DNA of 64,000 nt, from positions 62,001 through 126,000 of the forward strand of contig NZ_KI912515.1 in NCBI RefSeq assembly GCF_000518865.1, in the 5' to 3' direction. The notes below the pieces were generated by a model, which saw only the letters and a list, made by a program, of their open reading frames with translations, ran no database searches and was not told where the DNA came from. Position numbers and translations under genes: made by a program. Position 1 is the first letter of the stretch, and each line of letters begins with the position of its first letter. This stretch comes from Bacillus sp. J37. GTDB taxonomy: Bacteria; Bacillota; Bacilli; Bacillales; Bacillaceae. Below, in pieces: positions 1 through 9,000 of the stretch.

Positions 1-120
1 AAAAATTAGAATGGCAATGATAACGAGTGCAATGATATGACCGATCGTATTAGACATTCTCCATACCTTCACAGCATCGGAAGAGATCTCTCTTTTCGGC
101 TCATTAATATTGATATACAA
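1..120 (-). CDS. PH-domain (YdbS-like) membrane protein, N-terminal fragment
   Basis: An open frame runs off the left edge of the window. It begins with a TTG at 120 preceded by a GGAGGTG ribosome binding site (complement of 128-134), and translates to 40 residues: a polar start (INEPKREIS, then VKVWRM) followed by an entirely hydrophobic stretch (IIALVIIAIL). The EPKxxIS...KVWR opening followed by a membrane segment is how B. subtilis YdbS-type bacterial PH (bPH2) membrane proteins begin. Only the N-terminus is visible, so the family call is an inference from a short match. It is transcribed away from ldh. Confidence 0.5.
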   Translation of the reverse strand, partial: MYININEPKREISSDAVKVWRMSNTIGHIIALVIIAILIF

Positions 121-252
121 TGATCTTCACCTCCATAACATATACGAGATATACAGGAAAATAGTTTCATAATTATTGGGATTAATGTGTAAAACAGGTT
201 ATTCTATATGGTGTAAGGATAATCATGTAGATATAAAGGTGATTGACACTAG

Positions 253-1197
<945 letters not shown>

Positions 1198-1205
1198 AAC
1201 AGCGA

Positions 1206-1231
1206 AGGCCTGTCTCTACTGAAACAGGCCT
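1206..1231. terminator. hairpin between convergent ldh and the nucleotidase gene
   Basis: AGGCCTGT (1206-1213) pairs with ACAGGCCT (1224-1231) around a 10-nt loop in the 40-bp gap between two convergent genes. No long T-run follows on either strand, so it is at best a weak bidirectional terminator. Confidence 0.5.
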
Positions 1232-1236
1232 AAACA

Positions 1237-4200
1237 TTATAGATTAACTCTTTTGATTCGTCCTTCAGAATGATAATCAAATGGTGAAGGTAAAGTTTTA
1301 ACGTATTCAACAGTAGCATCAAGATCAACCGGACCTACTTCCATGTCTGTAGAAAGCTTTCCAATACTTGTGCTAATGTTTCCATACATATAGTTATTTA
1401 CCACAACTGAATATTCTTTTGCTGGATCAATCTTGCTTCCATCTGGCAGGAAGATATCCACGACTTTTCCGGATTTTGTTGTATCATCGTATGTGTACGT
1501 GTATGAAAAGCCGGAAATATGATAATCAAGACCTCTTGATGTAATCTGTTCATTAAGGATAACTTCTAAATCTGCACCACTTAAGTTTACTTTATTCAGG
1601 ACATTTCCAAATGGCTGAACGGCAAATAAATCACCGAATGTAACATCACCAGCTTCAAGGGGAGATCTTACACCGCCACCATTCATTAAGGCAAAATCTG
1701 ATTTCATAGCAGTTTTCATTCCATCTGCAATTAGATTACCTAAAGGAAGGTCACTTATTTCTTTTGTTGCTGGGTAGCCTTTTTCAAGAGTTGTTGTTAA
1801 TTTTCCCACAACTTCAGCTTTGATTGGCTCAATCTTTTCAGAATACTTCTTCATAATTTCAGCTACTGCTGGATCTGGATTGTATTTGTCTTGGTAAACA
1901 GTTTTAATCTCAGCGGTCTTACTAAAAATATCACCTGTAAATGGATCAATTTCTAAGTCAACATCAGAAAAGGCAGATCCATAAGAATAAGCTTGTACAA
2001 TCAGTTTATTATCTACTAATCTATTAACCTTTACATGATTATGAGCGGCAAAAATCACATCTACTTCATCGTGGATTTGTTCAGCAATTCTACTTGCATC
2101 AAAAGAATCTGTGTATCCCGTTTGTGTAGCAGGATTATGGGCTAAAACCACAATCGCTTCAACACCTTGTTCTTTTAGCTCTAGTGTATATTTATTAATT
2201 GCGTCAACCTCTTCTGTAATGTGCAGTGTTTCGTTACCTTTCCTTACGATCATAGACGGAGTTTCTTGTGTAACAACACCAATAACCCCAATTTTTTGAC
2301 CGCCTGTTTCCAATACTGTATAAGGATCAGTAATTAAATTTCCATCACTTGTGTCATAGGCATTTGCTGCAACAAGAGGAAAATTCATTCCGTCATAGCC
2401 TGGAGTACCGTTTGGATGATCTCCGCCATTCATCATTCTTTTTAGTTCATCAATACCTTCATCAAACTCATGGTTTCCTAAAGTTCCGGCATCAAATCCA
2501 ATCTCCTCTAATACTTCAACTGTTGGCTCATCTTGAAAGAGAGCTGAAACGAGAGGGCTACCGCCAATCATATCACCTGCATGAACAATAAGAGTGTTTG
2601 GGTTTGTTGCTTCTTCTTGTTTTAAAGCTGCAGCTGTGTATTCAATTTGTCCTGCTTTGGAATCACCTACATTTGTAACAGTATCTAACTGTCCATGTAA
2701 ATCATTTAGGCCTAAAAGCTGAATGTTCACTCCGCGATTAAGGTTAAAGGTAAAGATTCCAAAACCGTCAGCATCTGTTTTTTCAGTATAAGAGAATGGA
2801 CTACCGTCTGTTATATATTGCTCTGCCTTTGGCGAGGTTTTGAAAGTAACGTTCACATCACCTGATATTGGGGCAATAGACCAGTTATTATCAGCAGTTG
2901 GTGTTACTTCTTTTAGTTCGGAAATATAATCCATTAGAATTTGACGATTTTCATCAGCGGAATCAACAACTAATTCACTATTTTTTAGGCCTGGGAAGTT
3001 TCCACCGCCACCAGCACGATAGTTATTCGTTACAACAATAAATTCTTGCTCTGGATCGATTGGTTCACCATTATATTCTAAGTTCACAACACGACTAGAA
3101 TCAGGATGAATAAGTGCTCCATTTTTATCATAGCGAGCAGGTTTTGTGACATCAATTTGGTATTCAACACCATCAATGACATCAAAATTATAAACCGGGA
3201 AAGAAGGATCTAATAACTCCTGTTCAGTTGTTTTATTAGGGTCAATTGTATTAAATTTACCTGCTGACATTTCAATCCATTCTTTTACAATAGAGCCTTT
3301 TATTTTTACTGCTTTTAACGTATTGTCGTAAAGGTATAGGTCACCAGCACTACGGATTGTTAAATCACCTTTTTTAATTTCTGTATACTCTTCCACACCA
3401 TTGCGGCCTGCCTTAAAAGGTGCCCCAACTGATAGAATTGGAAGATCTTTTAATTCCGGCTTATTTAGTTCAATATAATTTTCTACATACCATTTTTGGG
3501 CATTCGTCACAACTTGGATAGATGGATCATCCTGAACTAACGCAAAGTAGCTATAAATATCATCTGTCGTAGTTCCAATTGGTGTATTTACATACTCAAT
3601 TGTTTTCTCATGAACATCATTTACCGCGTTTACGATGTTCTGATCGGCTTCAGTTTTTTCAGCAGATCTTGTAGAAGATTGAGAGCTGGAAACGTCCCAT
3701 TTACCTTTTACCTTTTGAAGGGTAAGGTCGATAATTCCAAGAGAACCACCGCCATATCCAGCCTGAACTGCTGCAACTCCATTAATTGTTCCTCTTTCAT
3801 TATCAACTCCCGGCAGAGGTTGTCCATTAGCATCTTTAAACAGTGCGTCTAAACTCGCAAGATCCTTAGCAGGGAATGTTTTGTGAGTGTGTGAAAAAGT
3901 GATTGCATCAATACCAGGTACCTTACTTAAGGCATATACTGTATCCTCAGTGTTTGCTTCATTACTGCTGAAGCCTGAATGTGCTAATGCAATAATTACA
4001 TCTGCTCCTTCTTCCTGCATTTGAGGAACATATTTTTCAGCACTTTCAACGATGTGTTTTGTGATGACTTTACCATCTAGATGTGCTTTATCCCATTCGT
4101 TAATTTGTGGTGGAACAAAGCCGATATAACCAATTTTAATGACTTTTGTTTTTCCAGATGAATCTGTCACTTTTTTGTTTACGACTTTATATGGGGTATA

Positions 4201-4752
4201 CTTATTTTCATCATTTGTAGGATTATCGTCATGATCATCTACATATACATTTGAGTTAATAACAGGAAAGCTTGCATCATCATAGACTTCATCCAAATAG
4301 TCTAAGCCATAGTTAAACTCATGATTTCCGAGTGTTGCCATGTCATAGTTCATGATGTTCATTGCTTCAATGGCTGGATGTACCTCTCCATCTTCAAGCG
4401 GGTCAATCTTTGCTTTGTAGGTGCCTAATGGAGTACCTTGAATGAGATCACCATTATCTACTAATACAGAGTTATCTACTTCTGATCGGGCTTGCTTCAC
4501 TAAGGTAGCCGTTTTGGCTAATCCGACTTTAGGAGCTTGGTCATTTTTGTAATAATCAAAGCTTAGTAGATTAGTATGAATGTCTGTTGTTTCCATAATC
4601 CGGAGTTCAACTTGTGATTGAACCTTTGAGGTAGCTGGCTTTGCTGCATGAACAACATTCGCCATAAAAGGTGCTGATAACAGGCTAATTGCAAGTGTGC
4701 TAGACAAAATCTTCAGACTATTTCGTTTGCTTTGCCATTTCATTCGATCCAT
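1237..4752 (-). CDS. secreted double-domain nucleotidase (2',3'-cyclic nucleotide 2'-phosphodiesterase/5'-nucleotidase, YfkN-like)
   Basis: Extracytoplasmic enzyme predicted to dephosphorylate nucleotides and cyclic nucleotides for phosphate and nucleoside scavenging. The 1171-residue chain has a Sec signal peptide (KR-rich start, hydrophobic core, cleavage after VHA near residue 36). It has two complete metallophosphoesterase/5'-nucleotidase units in tandem. The first has TTDIHTN, GDLIQGT, GNHEFNYG (about 141) and SHTHK; the second has LNDLHGQ, GDMIGGS, GNHEFDEG (about 760) and AHNH, followed by the substrate domain with NGGGVR (about 1030). This matches B. subtilis YfkN but is shorter: the chain ends soon after the second unit, without the sortase sorting signal and C-terminal membrane segment known for YfkN. 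The start could be the Met at 4743 instead. Single gene. Confidence 0.92.
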   Translation of the reverse strand: MDRMKWQSKRNSLKILSSTLAISLLSAPFMANVVHAAKPATSKVQSQVELRIMETTDIHTNLLSFDYYKNDQAPKVGLAKTATLVKQARSEVDNSVLVDNGDLIQGTPLGTYKAKIDPLEDGEVHPAIEAMNIMNYDMATLGNHEFNYGLDYLDEVYDDASFPVINSNVYVDDHDDNPTNDENKYTPYKVVNKKVTDSSGKTKVIKIGYIGFVPPQINEWDKAHLDGKVITKHIVESAEKYVPQMQEEGADVIIALAHSGFSSNEANTEDTVYALSKVPGIDAITFSHTHKTFPAKDLASLDALFKDANGQPLPGVDNERGTINGVAAVQAGYGGGSLGIIDLTLQKVKGKWDVSSSQSSTRSAEKTEADQNIVNAVNDVHEKTIEYVNTPIGTTTDDIYSYFALVQDDPSIQVVTNAQKWYVENYIELNKPELKDLPILSVGAPFKAGRNGVEEYTEIKKGDLTIRSAGDLYLYDNTLKAVKIKGSIVKEWIEMSAGKFNTIDPNKTTEQELLDPSFPVYNFDVIDGVEYQIDVTKPARYDKNGALIHPDSSRVVNLEYNGEPIDPEQEFIVVTNNYRAGGGGNFPGLKNSELVVDSADENRQILMDYISELKEVTPTADNNWSIAPISGDVNVTFKTSPKAEQYITDGSPFSYTEKTDADGFGIFTFNLNRGVNIQLLGLNDLHGQLDTVTNVGDSKAGQIEYTAAALKQEEATNPNTLIVHAGDMIGGSPLVSALFQDEPTVEVLEEIGFDAGTLGNHEFDEGIDELKRMMNGGDHPNGTPGYDGMNFPLVAANAYDTSDGNLITDPYTVLETGGQKIGVIGVVTQETPSMIVRKGNETLHITEEVDAINKYTLELKEQGVEAIVVLAHNPATQTGYTDSFDASRIAEQIHDEVDVIFAAHNHVKVNRLVDNKLIVQAYSYGSAFSDVDLEIDPFTGDIFSKTAEIKTVYQDKYNPDPAVAEIMKKYSEKIEPIKAEVVGKLTTTLEKGYPATKEISDLPLGNLIADGMKTAMKSDFALMNGGGVRSPLEAGDVTFGDLFAVQPFGNVLNKVNLSGADLEVILNEQITSRGLDYHISGFSYTYTYDDTTKSGKVVDIFLPDGSKIDPAKEYSVVVNNYMYGNISTSIGKLSTDMEVGPVDLDATVEYVKTLPSPFDYHSEGRIKRVNL

Positions 4753-4964
4753 CCATCCTTTAATTTAATATGAGTTTCCCAACGTGTCTCCTCCTAAATA
4801 TAGCAGAATAATTTTAGAATAAATGATGCTGGTAGTATAATGAATAGAAATGCCTATATTCTTTCTTTCGATCTATCGTAAATCTAGTTATGTTAGCGTG
4901 TATCGAGTGAAATAATAGGATGAAAATCATGTTTTGAATGCAGGTCATTAGTCTATGGACAATA

Positions 4965-5008
4965 CAAAAAAAGCTGACTTAATGAGGATCACATAACATT
5001 AAGTCAGC
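4965..5008 (-). terminator. intrinsic terminator after the DUF4956 gene
   Basis: A 12-bp perfect stem (CATTAAGTCAGC 4997-5008 with its complement 4973-4984) is followed on the minus strand by a run of seven T (4966-4972). It lies about 45 bp past the DUF4956 stop. The rest of the 300-bp gap 4753-5053 holds the 5' region of the nucleotidase gene, including an extra AGGAGGAG near 4790 followed only by a five-codon frame; no other gene was seen there. Confidence 0.85.
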
Positions 5009-5053
5009 ATTTACATATTTTTTTATTAGATAAACCAATTAAGGGACGATCAC

Positions 5054-5737
5054 TTAAGCTGTAAAATTACCGTCATAGCTTAACATAACAGCTGATTTTA
5101 CTGCATCCATATCAGATATATTATTGATGAATCCTAAATCTTCGTCTTTAACACGAATTTCGTATGTGACTTCATAGTCATGGCCAGGCATGACAGATTT
5201 AGATTTTACCGAATATTTTCTAGAGCTCTCAGATACAACATGTTCGATTGAATTTTCAACATTTAGGTCACTATATTTCACAATTAATAAATAAGGATTT
5301 TCAATTTTAATTTTGTTAATAAAAATGATCAGTACAGCTCCAATTAGGATAGAGCCAATCACAACTAGAGGGATAAATCCTGCTCCACATAAGATACCTG
5401 AAACGATAGCCCAGAAAATATAGACGATATCCATCGGATCTTTTATCGGTGTACGGAAACGAACAATTGATAATGCACCGACCATACCGAGTGATAACAG
5501 GACATTTGAAGAAATCCCCATAATGATTAAAGCTGTTGCCATCGACATGATGATAAGAGAAGTATTAAAGGTGTGTGAGTAAATAACACCTGAAAATGTT
5601 TTCTTATATACAAAGTAGATAAACAATCCTACAAAAAAAGCTACTAATAACCCGATAAGGGAGTCTACAATTGAAAAACTGCTTGTTTTTTCTAAAATAC
5701 TTGATTTGAAAATATCATTAAAAGATACATTTTCCAT
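5054..5737 (-). CDS. DUF4956 membrane protein
   Basis: A 227-residue integral membrane protein with about four hydrophobic segments in its first 140 residues and a soluble alpha/beta C-terminal domain. The central conserved stretch GMVGALSIVRFRTPIKDPMDIVY is the hallmark of the DUF4956 family. Biochemical function is not known. In many bacteria the family is encoded next to VTC-domain polyphosphate-polymerase-like proteins, exactly as here: it follows the VTC gene by 54 bp in the same direction and ends at a strong terminator. The two are therefore read as one operon, started from the direct-repeat promoter at 6531-6562. AGGAGG precedes the ATG. Confidence 0.9.
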   Translation of the reverse strand: MENVSFNDIFKSSILEKTSSFSIVDSLIGLLVAFFVGLFIYFVYKKTFSGVIYSHTFNTSLIIMSMATALIIMGISSNVLLSLGMVGALSIVRFRTPIKDPMDIVYIFWAIVSGILCGAGFIPLVVIGSILIGAVLIIFINKIKIENPYLLIVKYSDLNVENSIEHVVSESSRKYSVKSKSVMPGHDYEVTYEIRVKDEDLGFINNISDMDAVKSAVMLSYDGNFTA

Positions 5738-5791
5738 TCTTTTTTCCTCCTAAAATTCTTTTCCATTTACTGAATTACTCATTGTCTGTTC

Positions 5792-6490
5792 TTATCCATA
5801 CATTCGACTAATCTGGTATTTAGAATAAGCACCTGCTCTTAAGTTGTTGACTTGTAATAGTTGCTTAATAACTAAGGGTAAAAATTCATCATACTTAACT
5901 TCGAGCACAACAATATCAGGATCGGTGTCAATCATCGCTAAGTTCGGATTCAACACATCATTATTTCGAAAGCTTGTACGAATGGAGCCGTCAAAGGTAA
6001 CTCGAACATTCCCATATTTATAAATAAATACTTCTCTCTCATAATCAACGACTGTAAGTGGTTTTAGTTGGGAAAGGTTCATTTGATAATATAATTCCTG
6101 GATAAGAGGTCGTGAATCATGTTCCATCCAGGCTATATCTCCAAACCTTATTTGTTCATATTCGTCAGAAGTGATACGACATTTTTGTTTGTATGTTAAG
6201 TTATTTCGTTTGCTCTTTTTTTCTAAATTCAGATATAAGGTGTTAAAATCGTATAATCTTACCCGAAATTTATCACGCTCATAATAGCCTTCTTTTTTCT
6301 GATTTAGTACTTTATTTTCAAAGTTATCGAAGTAAACACTTCGAATAAAATACTTCCCGTCACTCTTTGCATGAGGGTCTACCTCCATATAGTGTTTTAG
6401 CTTATTTCTAAGCAGAAACACTTCTCTCTGTGTCATTTCATGCTTCAATTCTCGTCTACCCTTTGAGCCATTAAGGGTCATCGCCTTCAT
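5792..6490 (-). CDS. VTC-domain polyphosphate polymerase-like protein
   Basis: A 232-residue protein of the VTC (CYTH/triphosphate tunnel) family. It shows the basic tunnel residues and acidic metal ligands expected: RRELKHEM at the start, YFIRSVYFDN, DKFRVRLYD, LEKKSKRN with YKQKCR, and VTFDGSIR near the end, finishing with VLEVKYDEFLP. In yeast Vtc4 this fold makes polyphosphate from ATP; the substrate of the small bacterial versions is not established. The start is placed at the ATG at 6490 because AAAAAAGGAG (6501-6510) lies 10 nt upstream; the frame also opens at 6517, but that would leave almost no leader behind the mapped -10. Operon with DUF4956. Confidence 0.88.
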   Translation of the reverse strand: MKAMTLNGSKGRRELKHEMTQREVFLLRNKLKHYMEVDPHAKSDGKYFIRSVYFDNFENKVLNQKKEGYYERDKFRVRLYDFNTLYLNLEKKSKRNNLTYKQKCRITSDEYEQIRFGDIAWMEHDSRPLIQELYYQMNLSQLKPLTVVDYEREVFIYKYGNVRVTFDGSIRTSFRNNDVLNPNLAMIDTDPDIVVLEVKYDEFLPLVIKQLLQVNNLRAGAYSKYQISRMYG

Positions 6491-6530
6491 CCTTTTTTCT
6501 CTCCTTTTTTGTCTCAACTTCTGTGTTCAC

Positions 6531-6562
6531 ATTATTAGGGATGAACCTTAAACAAACCTTAA
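6531..6562 (-). promoter_or_regulatory. direct-repeat response-regulator box and -10 of the VTC-DUF4956 operon
   Basis: On the minus strand two perfect TTAAGGTT boxes (6562-6555 and 6551-6544) are separated by 3 bp, an 11-bp period. Six bp later comes TAATAAT (6537-6531), a good -10. The boxes take the place of a -35, the usual layout for OmpR-family activators. The identical arrangement, with the same spacing and the same -10, lies before the lipoprotein gene at 9001. The predicted transcript would start near 6524, giving a leader of about 33 nt. The regulator is inferred to be the adjacent OmpR-type protein. Confidence 0.72.
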
Positions 6563-6579
6563 AAGATTAAAAAGAATTC

Positions 6580-6616
6580 AAAAAAAAGGAGATTACGGTT
6601 TTGTAATCTCCTTTTT
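6580..6616 (-). terminator. intrinsic terminator at the end of the kinase gene
   Basis: GTAATCTCCTTTTT (6603-6616) pairs with AAAAAGGAGATTAC (6583-6596), and the minus strand continues with T residues. The stem overlaps the kinase stop codon at 6593. It insulates the regulator-kinase transcript from the VTC operon, which starts immediately beyond. Confidence 0.82.
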
Positions 6617-7909
6617 AGGTAGCCTAACTTTAAACGTAGTTCCTTTATGTTGATTTTGATTAACGGTAATCGTGCCATTATGTTTAGTCACGATCCAGTG
6701 TGCAATGGACAGCCCTAAACCGGTACCGCCTGTGTCACGGGAACGGGCACGATCTTCACGGTAAAAGCGATCAAAGATGTATTTCATGTTTTGTTTTTTA
6801 ATGCCAATTCCGGTATCTGTCACTTCAAGAACGATTTTATTGTCTTCAACATAGGTTTTTACACCAATGCTATCTTGTTCTGCCGTGTATTTTAATGCAT
6901 TATCAAGCAAAATAACAAGAAGCTGGTGAAGCCTTTGTTCGTCTGCTTCTATGTTTATTTTGCTATTCAGTTTTAACCAAAGATGCTTGTCCTGTGATTC
7001 CGCAATGTCAATATAAGGTGTACAAACATTGTTAACAAAGGAATCTACGTCGATCACTTGCTTAACAAGCTGTGTTTCAGCTGAATCAGCTCTTGCTAGA
7101 GTTAATAAGTCAGAAGTAAGTTTCGATAATCTTCTTGTTTCTGACAGACTCAGGGCAATATTCTCAAACTTGTTCATAATTTTTTCCTGAGGTTCTGTGA
7201 GTAATAACTCTAATTTATTTTGAATAATCGTCAAAGGTGTTCTCAATTCATGTGAGGCATTTTCAACAAACTCTGTTTGCTTGTTCCAAGATTGAATAAT
7301 AGGCTTCATCATTCTTTTTGATAAAACGAAACTTGCAGAAATTGATAGAGTAACAAAGACAGAGGAACAAAGAATAATGAGATTTCCAAAGTTATGGATG
7401 ATTGTTTGCTCTGCATCTGTGTTAATGAAAAGTTGGACATATTCGACATTATCGTTCTCATTTGTATCTTTGAAAACAATGTATCGGAAATCATATAAAT
7501 CATTAAGTGTTATATTTGTAATCACATCTAAATTTTGAGTATCCAATTCATAGTCTTGTAAATAATTTTCATATAAAGATGTTCCTATTTGGTCTTGGTT
7601 GATAATTTCTCCATTTTCATTCCAATTCACCATCATAATTCGGGGGTTTGGAAAATTCCTTTTCCTTTCGTCAGGTGGAAGTTCCCGATCAAGCTTGTTT
7701 TCATGCTTTAGAGAATTCATTCCTAATGTTTGATTTTCCAGTATCATTGATTTAAATTCCGTTAGTTCCTCGTCTGTTTTGGTAAAGAGGGTTGTTTGAA
7801 CCTGACCATAAATAATAAAGCCAAAGATCGTAAAAATAACGGAAAAGGCGATAAGGTTCAATACCATAAATGTAAGTTGTTCTTTTCGGAAAATTTTCTG
7901 CTTAAACAT
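6593..7909 (-). CDS. sensor histidine kinase
   Basis: Membrane-bound kinase of 438 residues. A first transmembrane helix lies near residues 12-38, followed by an extracytoplasmic sensing domain of about 135 residues and a second helix around 175-198. The dimerisation/phosphoacceptor motif is NASHELRTPLT near residue 218. The ATPase domain has the N-box (LLDNALKYT), DTGIGI, FDRFYR and GGTGLGLS. The ATG at 7909 is preferred: it overlaps the regulator stop by 8 nt and has GGTG 6 nt upstream; a start at 7921 would lack a ribosome binding site. It forms an operon with the upstream response regulator. The stimulus cannot be read from the sequence. Confidence 0.92.
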   Translation of the reverse strand: MFKQKIFRKEQLTFMVLNLIAFSVIFTIFGFIIYGQVQTTLFTKTDEELTEFKSMILENQTLGMNSLKHENKLDRELPPDERKRNFPNPRIMMVNWNENGEIINQDQIGTSLYENYLQDYELDTQNLDVITNITLNDLYDFRYIVFKDTNENDNVEYVQLFINTDAEQTIIHNFGNLIILCSSVFVTLSISASFVLSKRMMKPIIQSWNKQTEFVENASHELRTPLTIIQNKLELLLTEPQEKIMNKFENIALSLSETRRLSKLTSDLLTLARADSAETQLVKQVIDVDSFVNNVCTPYIDIAESQDKHLWLKLNSKINIEADEQRLHQLLVILLDNALKYTAEQDSIGVKTYVEDNKIVLEVTDTGIGIKKQNMKYIFDRFYREDRARSRDTGGTGLGLSIAHWIVTKHNGTITVNQNQHKGTTFKVRLPKKEITKP

Positions 7910-8588
7910 TGCCTTCACCATTCTCGGTTAGCATGTAGCCTAGACCACGAAATGTTTTGATGTATTGATCATAGCCGAACTTTTTTAAGGACTTCCGGAC
8001 ATTACTGCAATAGACCTCAACAACAGTAGTAGATGTATCGGATTCAAATCCCCATATTCGGTCAAAGATTTGCTCCTTTGTGAGGATCGTATTTTTGTTG
8101 TTGATTAAATACTCCAGAAGATCAAACTGTTTTCCATTTAGTTTTACAGTTTCATCTCCAATATAAGCTGTTTTGTTTTTTAGGTTCATTTTTAACTCTT
8201 TGAAGGAAATGACATGTTCCTTTAAATCCCCGCCAGCTCTTCTGACAATGGCCTCTAAACGTAAAAGTAGTTCTTCCCTGTGAAATGGTTTCACAAGATA
8301 ATCATCAGCGCCTACCTTAAAGCCTTGAATTTTATCATCAATGCCGTCTTTTGCAGTTAACATAATAACTGGCGTTTTAATCTGGTTCTTTCTTAGCTCT
8401 TGAAGGACTTCATAGCCATTCATATTAGGAAGCATGATGTCTAATATGATGCAGTCAAAGATATTTTGCTCGGCTAAATAAAGTCCTTCTTCTCCATCAA
8501 AAGCCTGTTCTGCCTCAAACATTTCTTTTGTTGTTTCTTTAATTGTTTCCGAGAGATATTTGTCATCTTCTATAATTAATAATTTCAT
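7902..8588 (-). CDS. OmpR/PhoB-family response regulator
   Basis: A 228-residue transcription regulator. Its N-terminal receiver domain has the acidic pair (IIEDD), the phosphoacceptor Asp in DCIILDIMLP, the conserved Thr (VIMLTAKD) and Lys (DYLVKPF). Its C-terminal winged helix ends in the typical FRGLGYML segment. It is the partner of the kinase that overlaps its 3' end. The neighbouring paired TTAAGGTT boxes with 11-bp period fit binding by a dimer of this family; that assignment is inference. A single imperfect box (AGCCTTAG, 8627-8634) lies upstream of its own gene. RBS is AGAGGTGATC. Confidence 0.93.
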   Translation of the reverse strand: MKLLIIEDDKYLSETIKETTKEMFEAEQAFDGEEGLYLAEQNIFDCIILDIMLPNMNGYEVLQELRKNQIKTPVIMLTAKDGIDDKIQGFKVGADDYLVKPFHREELLLRLEAIVRRAGGDLKEHVISFKELKMNLKNKTAYIGDETVKLNGKQFDLLEYLINNKNTILTKEQIFDRIWGFESDTSTTVVEVYCSNVRKSLKKFGYDQYIKTFRGLGYMLTENGEGNV

Positions 8589-8668
8589 TTTTGATCACCT
8601 CTATTATATTAATTACTTTTTAAAATAGCCTTAGTAAAATTTATTGCTTTATAAGAAGTATAGGGAGT

Positions 8669-8799
8669 GGTTGATTTCCGCTACAGGATGCTCCCTTTCC
8701 GTGGGGCGTGCGGTGAGCCTCCTCGACGCTTTGCGTCTGCGGGGTCTCACCTGCAGCGCTGCTCCCACAGGAGTCTCGCACCTTTCGCTCCAATCAACC
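8669..8799 (+). repeat. dispersed GC-rich palindromic repeat, family A, copy 1
   Basis: A 131-bp GC-rich block in an otherwise AT-rich gap, bounded by GGTTGATT (8669-8676) and AATCAACC (8792-8799), with inner inverted segments (GGGGCG...GGTGAGCC and GGTCTCACC...GGAGTCTCGCACC). The same element is present inverted at 43859-43990. It carries no gene. Similar non-coding elements are common between genes in Bacillus genomes. The rest of the 8589-9000 gap holds the regulator leader on the left and the lipoprotein promoter on the right. Confidence 0.85.
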
Positions 8800-8921
8800 A
8801 AAATAGTTTTTTATGCATAGGAATATGAACCTTAAAGAAAATCATTTTATAAAAACTAATAATAGATTTGATTATAGATCCAAATTTAGTTGAAATGCAA
8901 AATTATTTTGAAAAGATATTT

Positions 8922-8953
8922 TTAAGGTTTTATTAAGGTTCGTACTTAATAAT
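8922..8953 (+). promoter_or_regulatory. direct-repeat response-regulator box and -10 of the beta-helix lipoprotein gene
   Basis: Two perfect TTAAGGTT boxes (8922-8929 and 8933-8940, 11-bp period) are followed after 6 bp by TAATAAT (8947-8953). The geometry equals that at 6531-6562 on the other strand. This places the lipoprotein and the VTC-DUF4956 operon under the same control, most simply the adjacent two-component system. A lone AACCTTAA at 8828-8835 may be a further half-site. Confidence 0.72.
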
Positions 8954-9000
8954 GTTACTCACAAGGGAACAACAGTATAGAGAGAATAGGAGATGAAGGT

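Noticed and set aside
150-250. Rex operator upstream of ldh
   Set aside because: No TTGTGAA-type inverted repeat was found; the AATGTGTAAAA at 184-194 has no second half.
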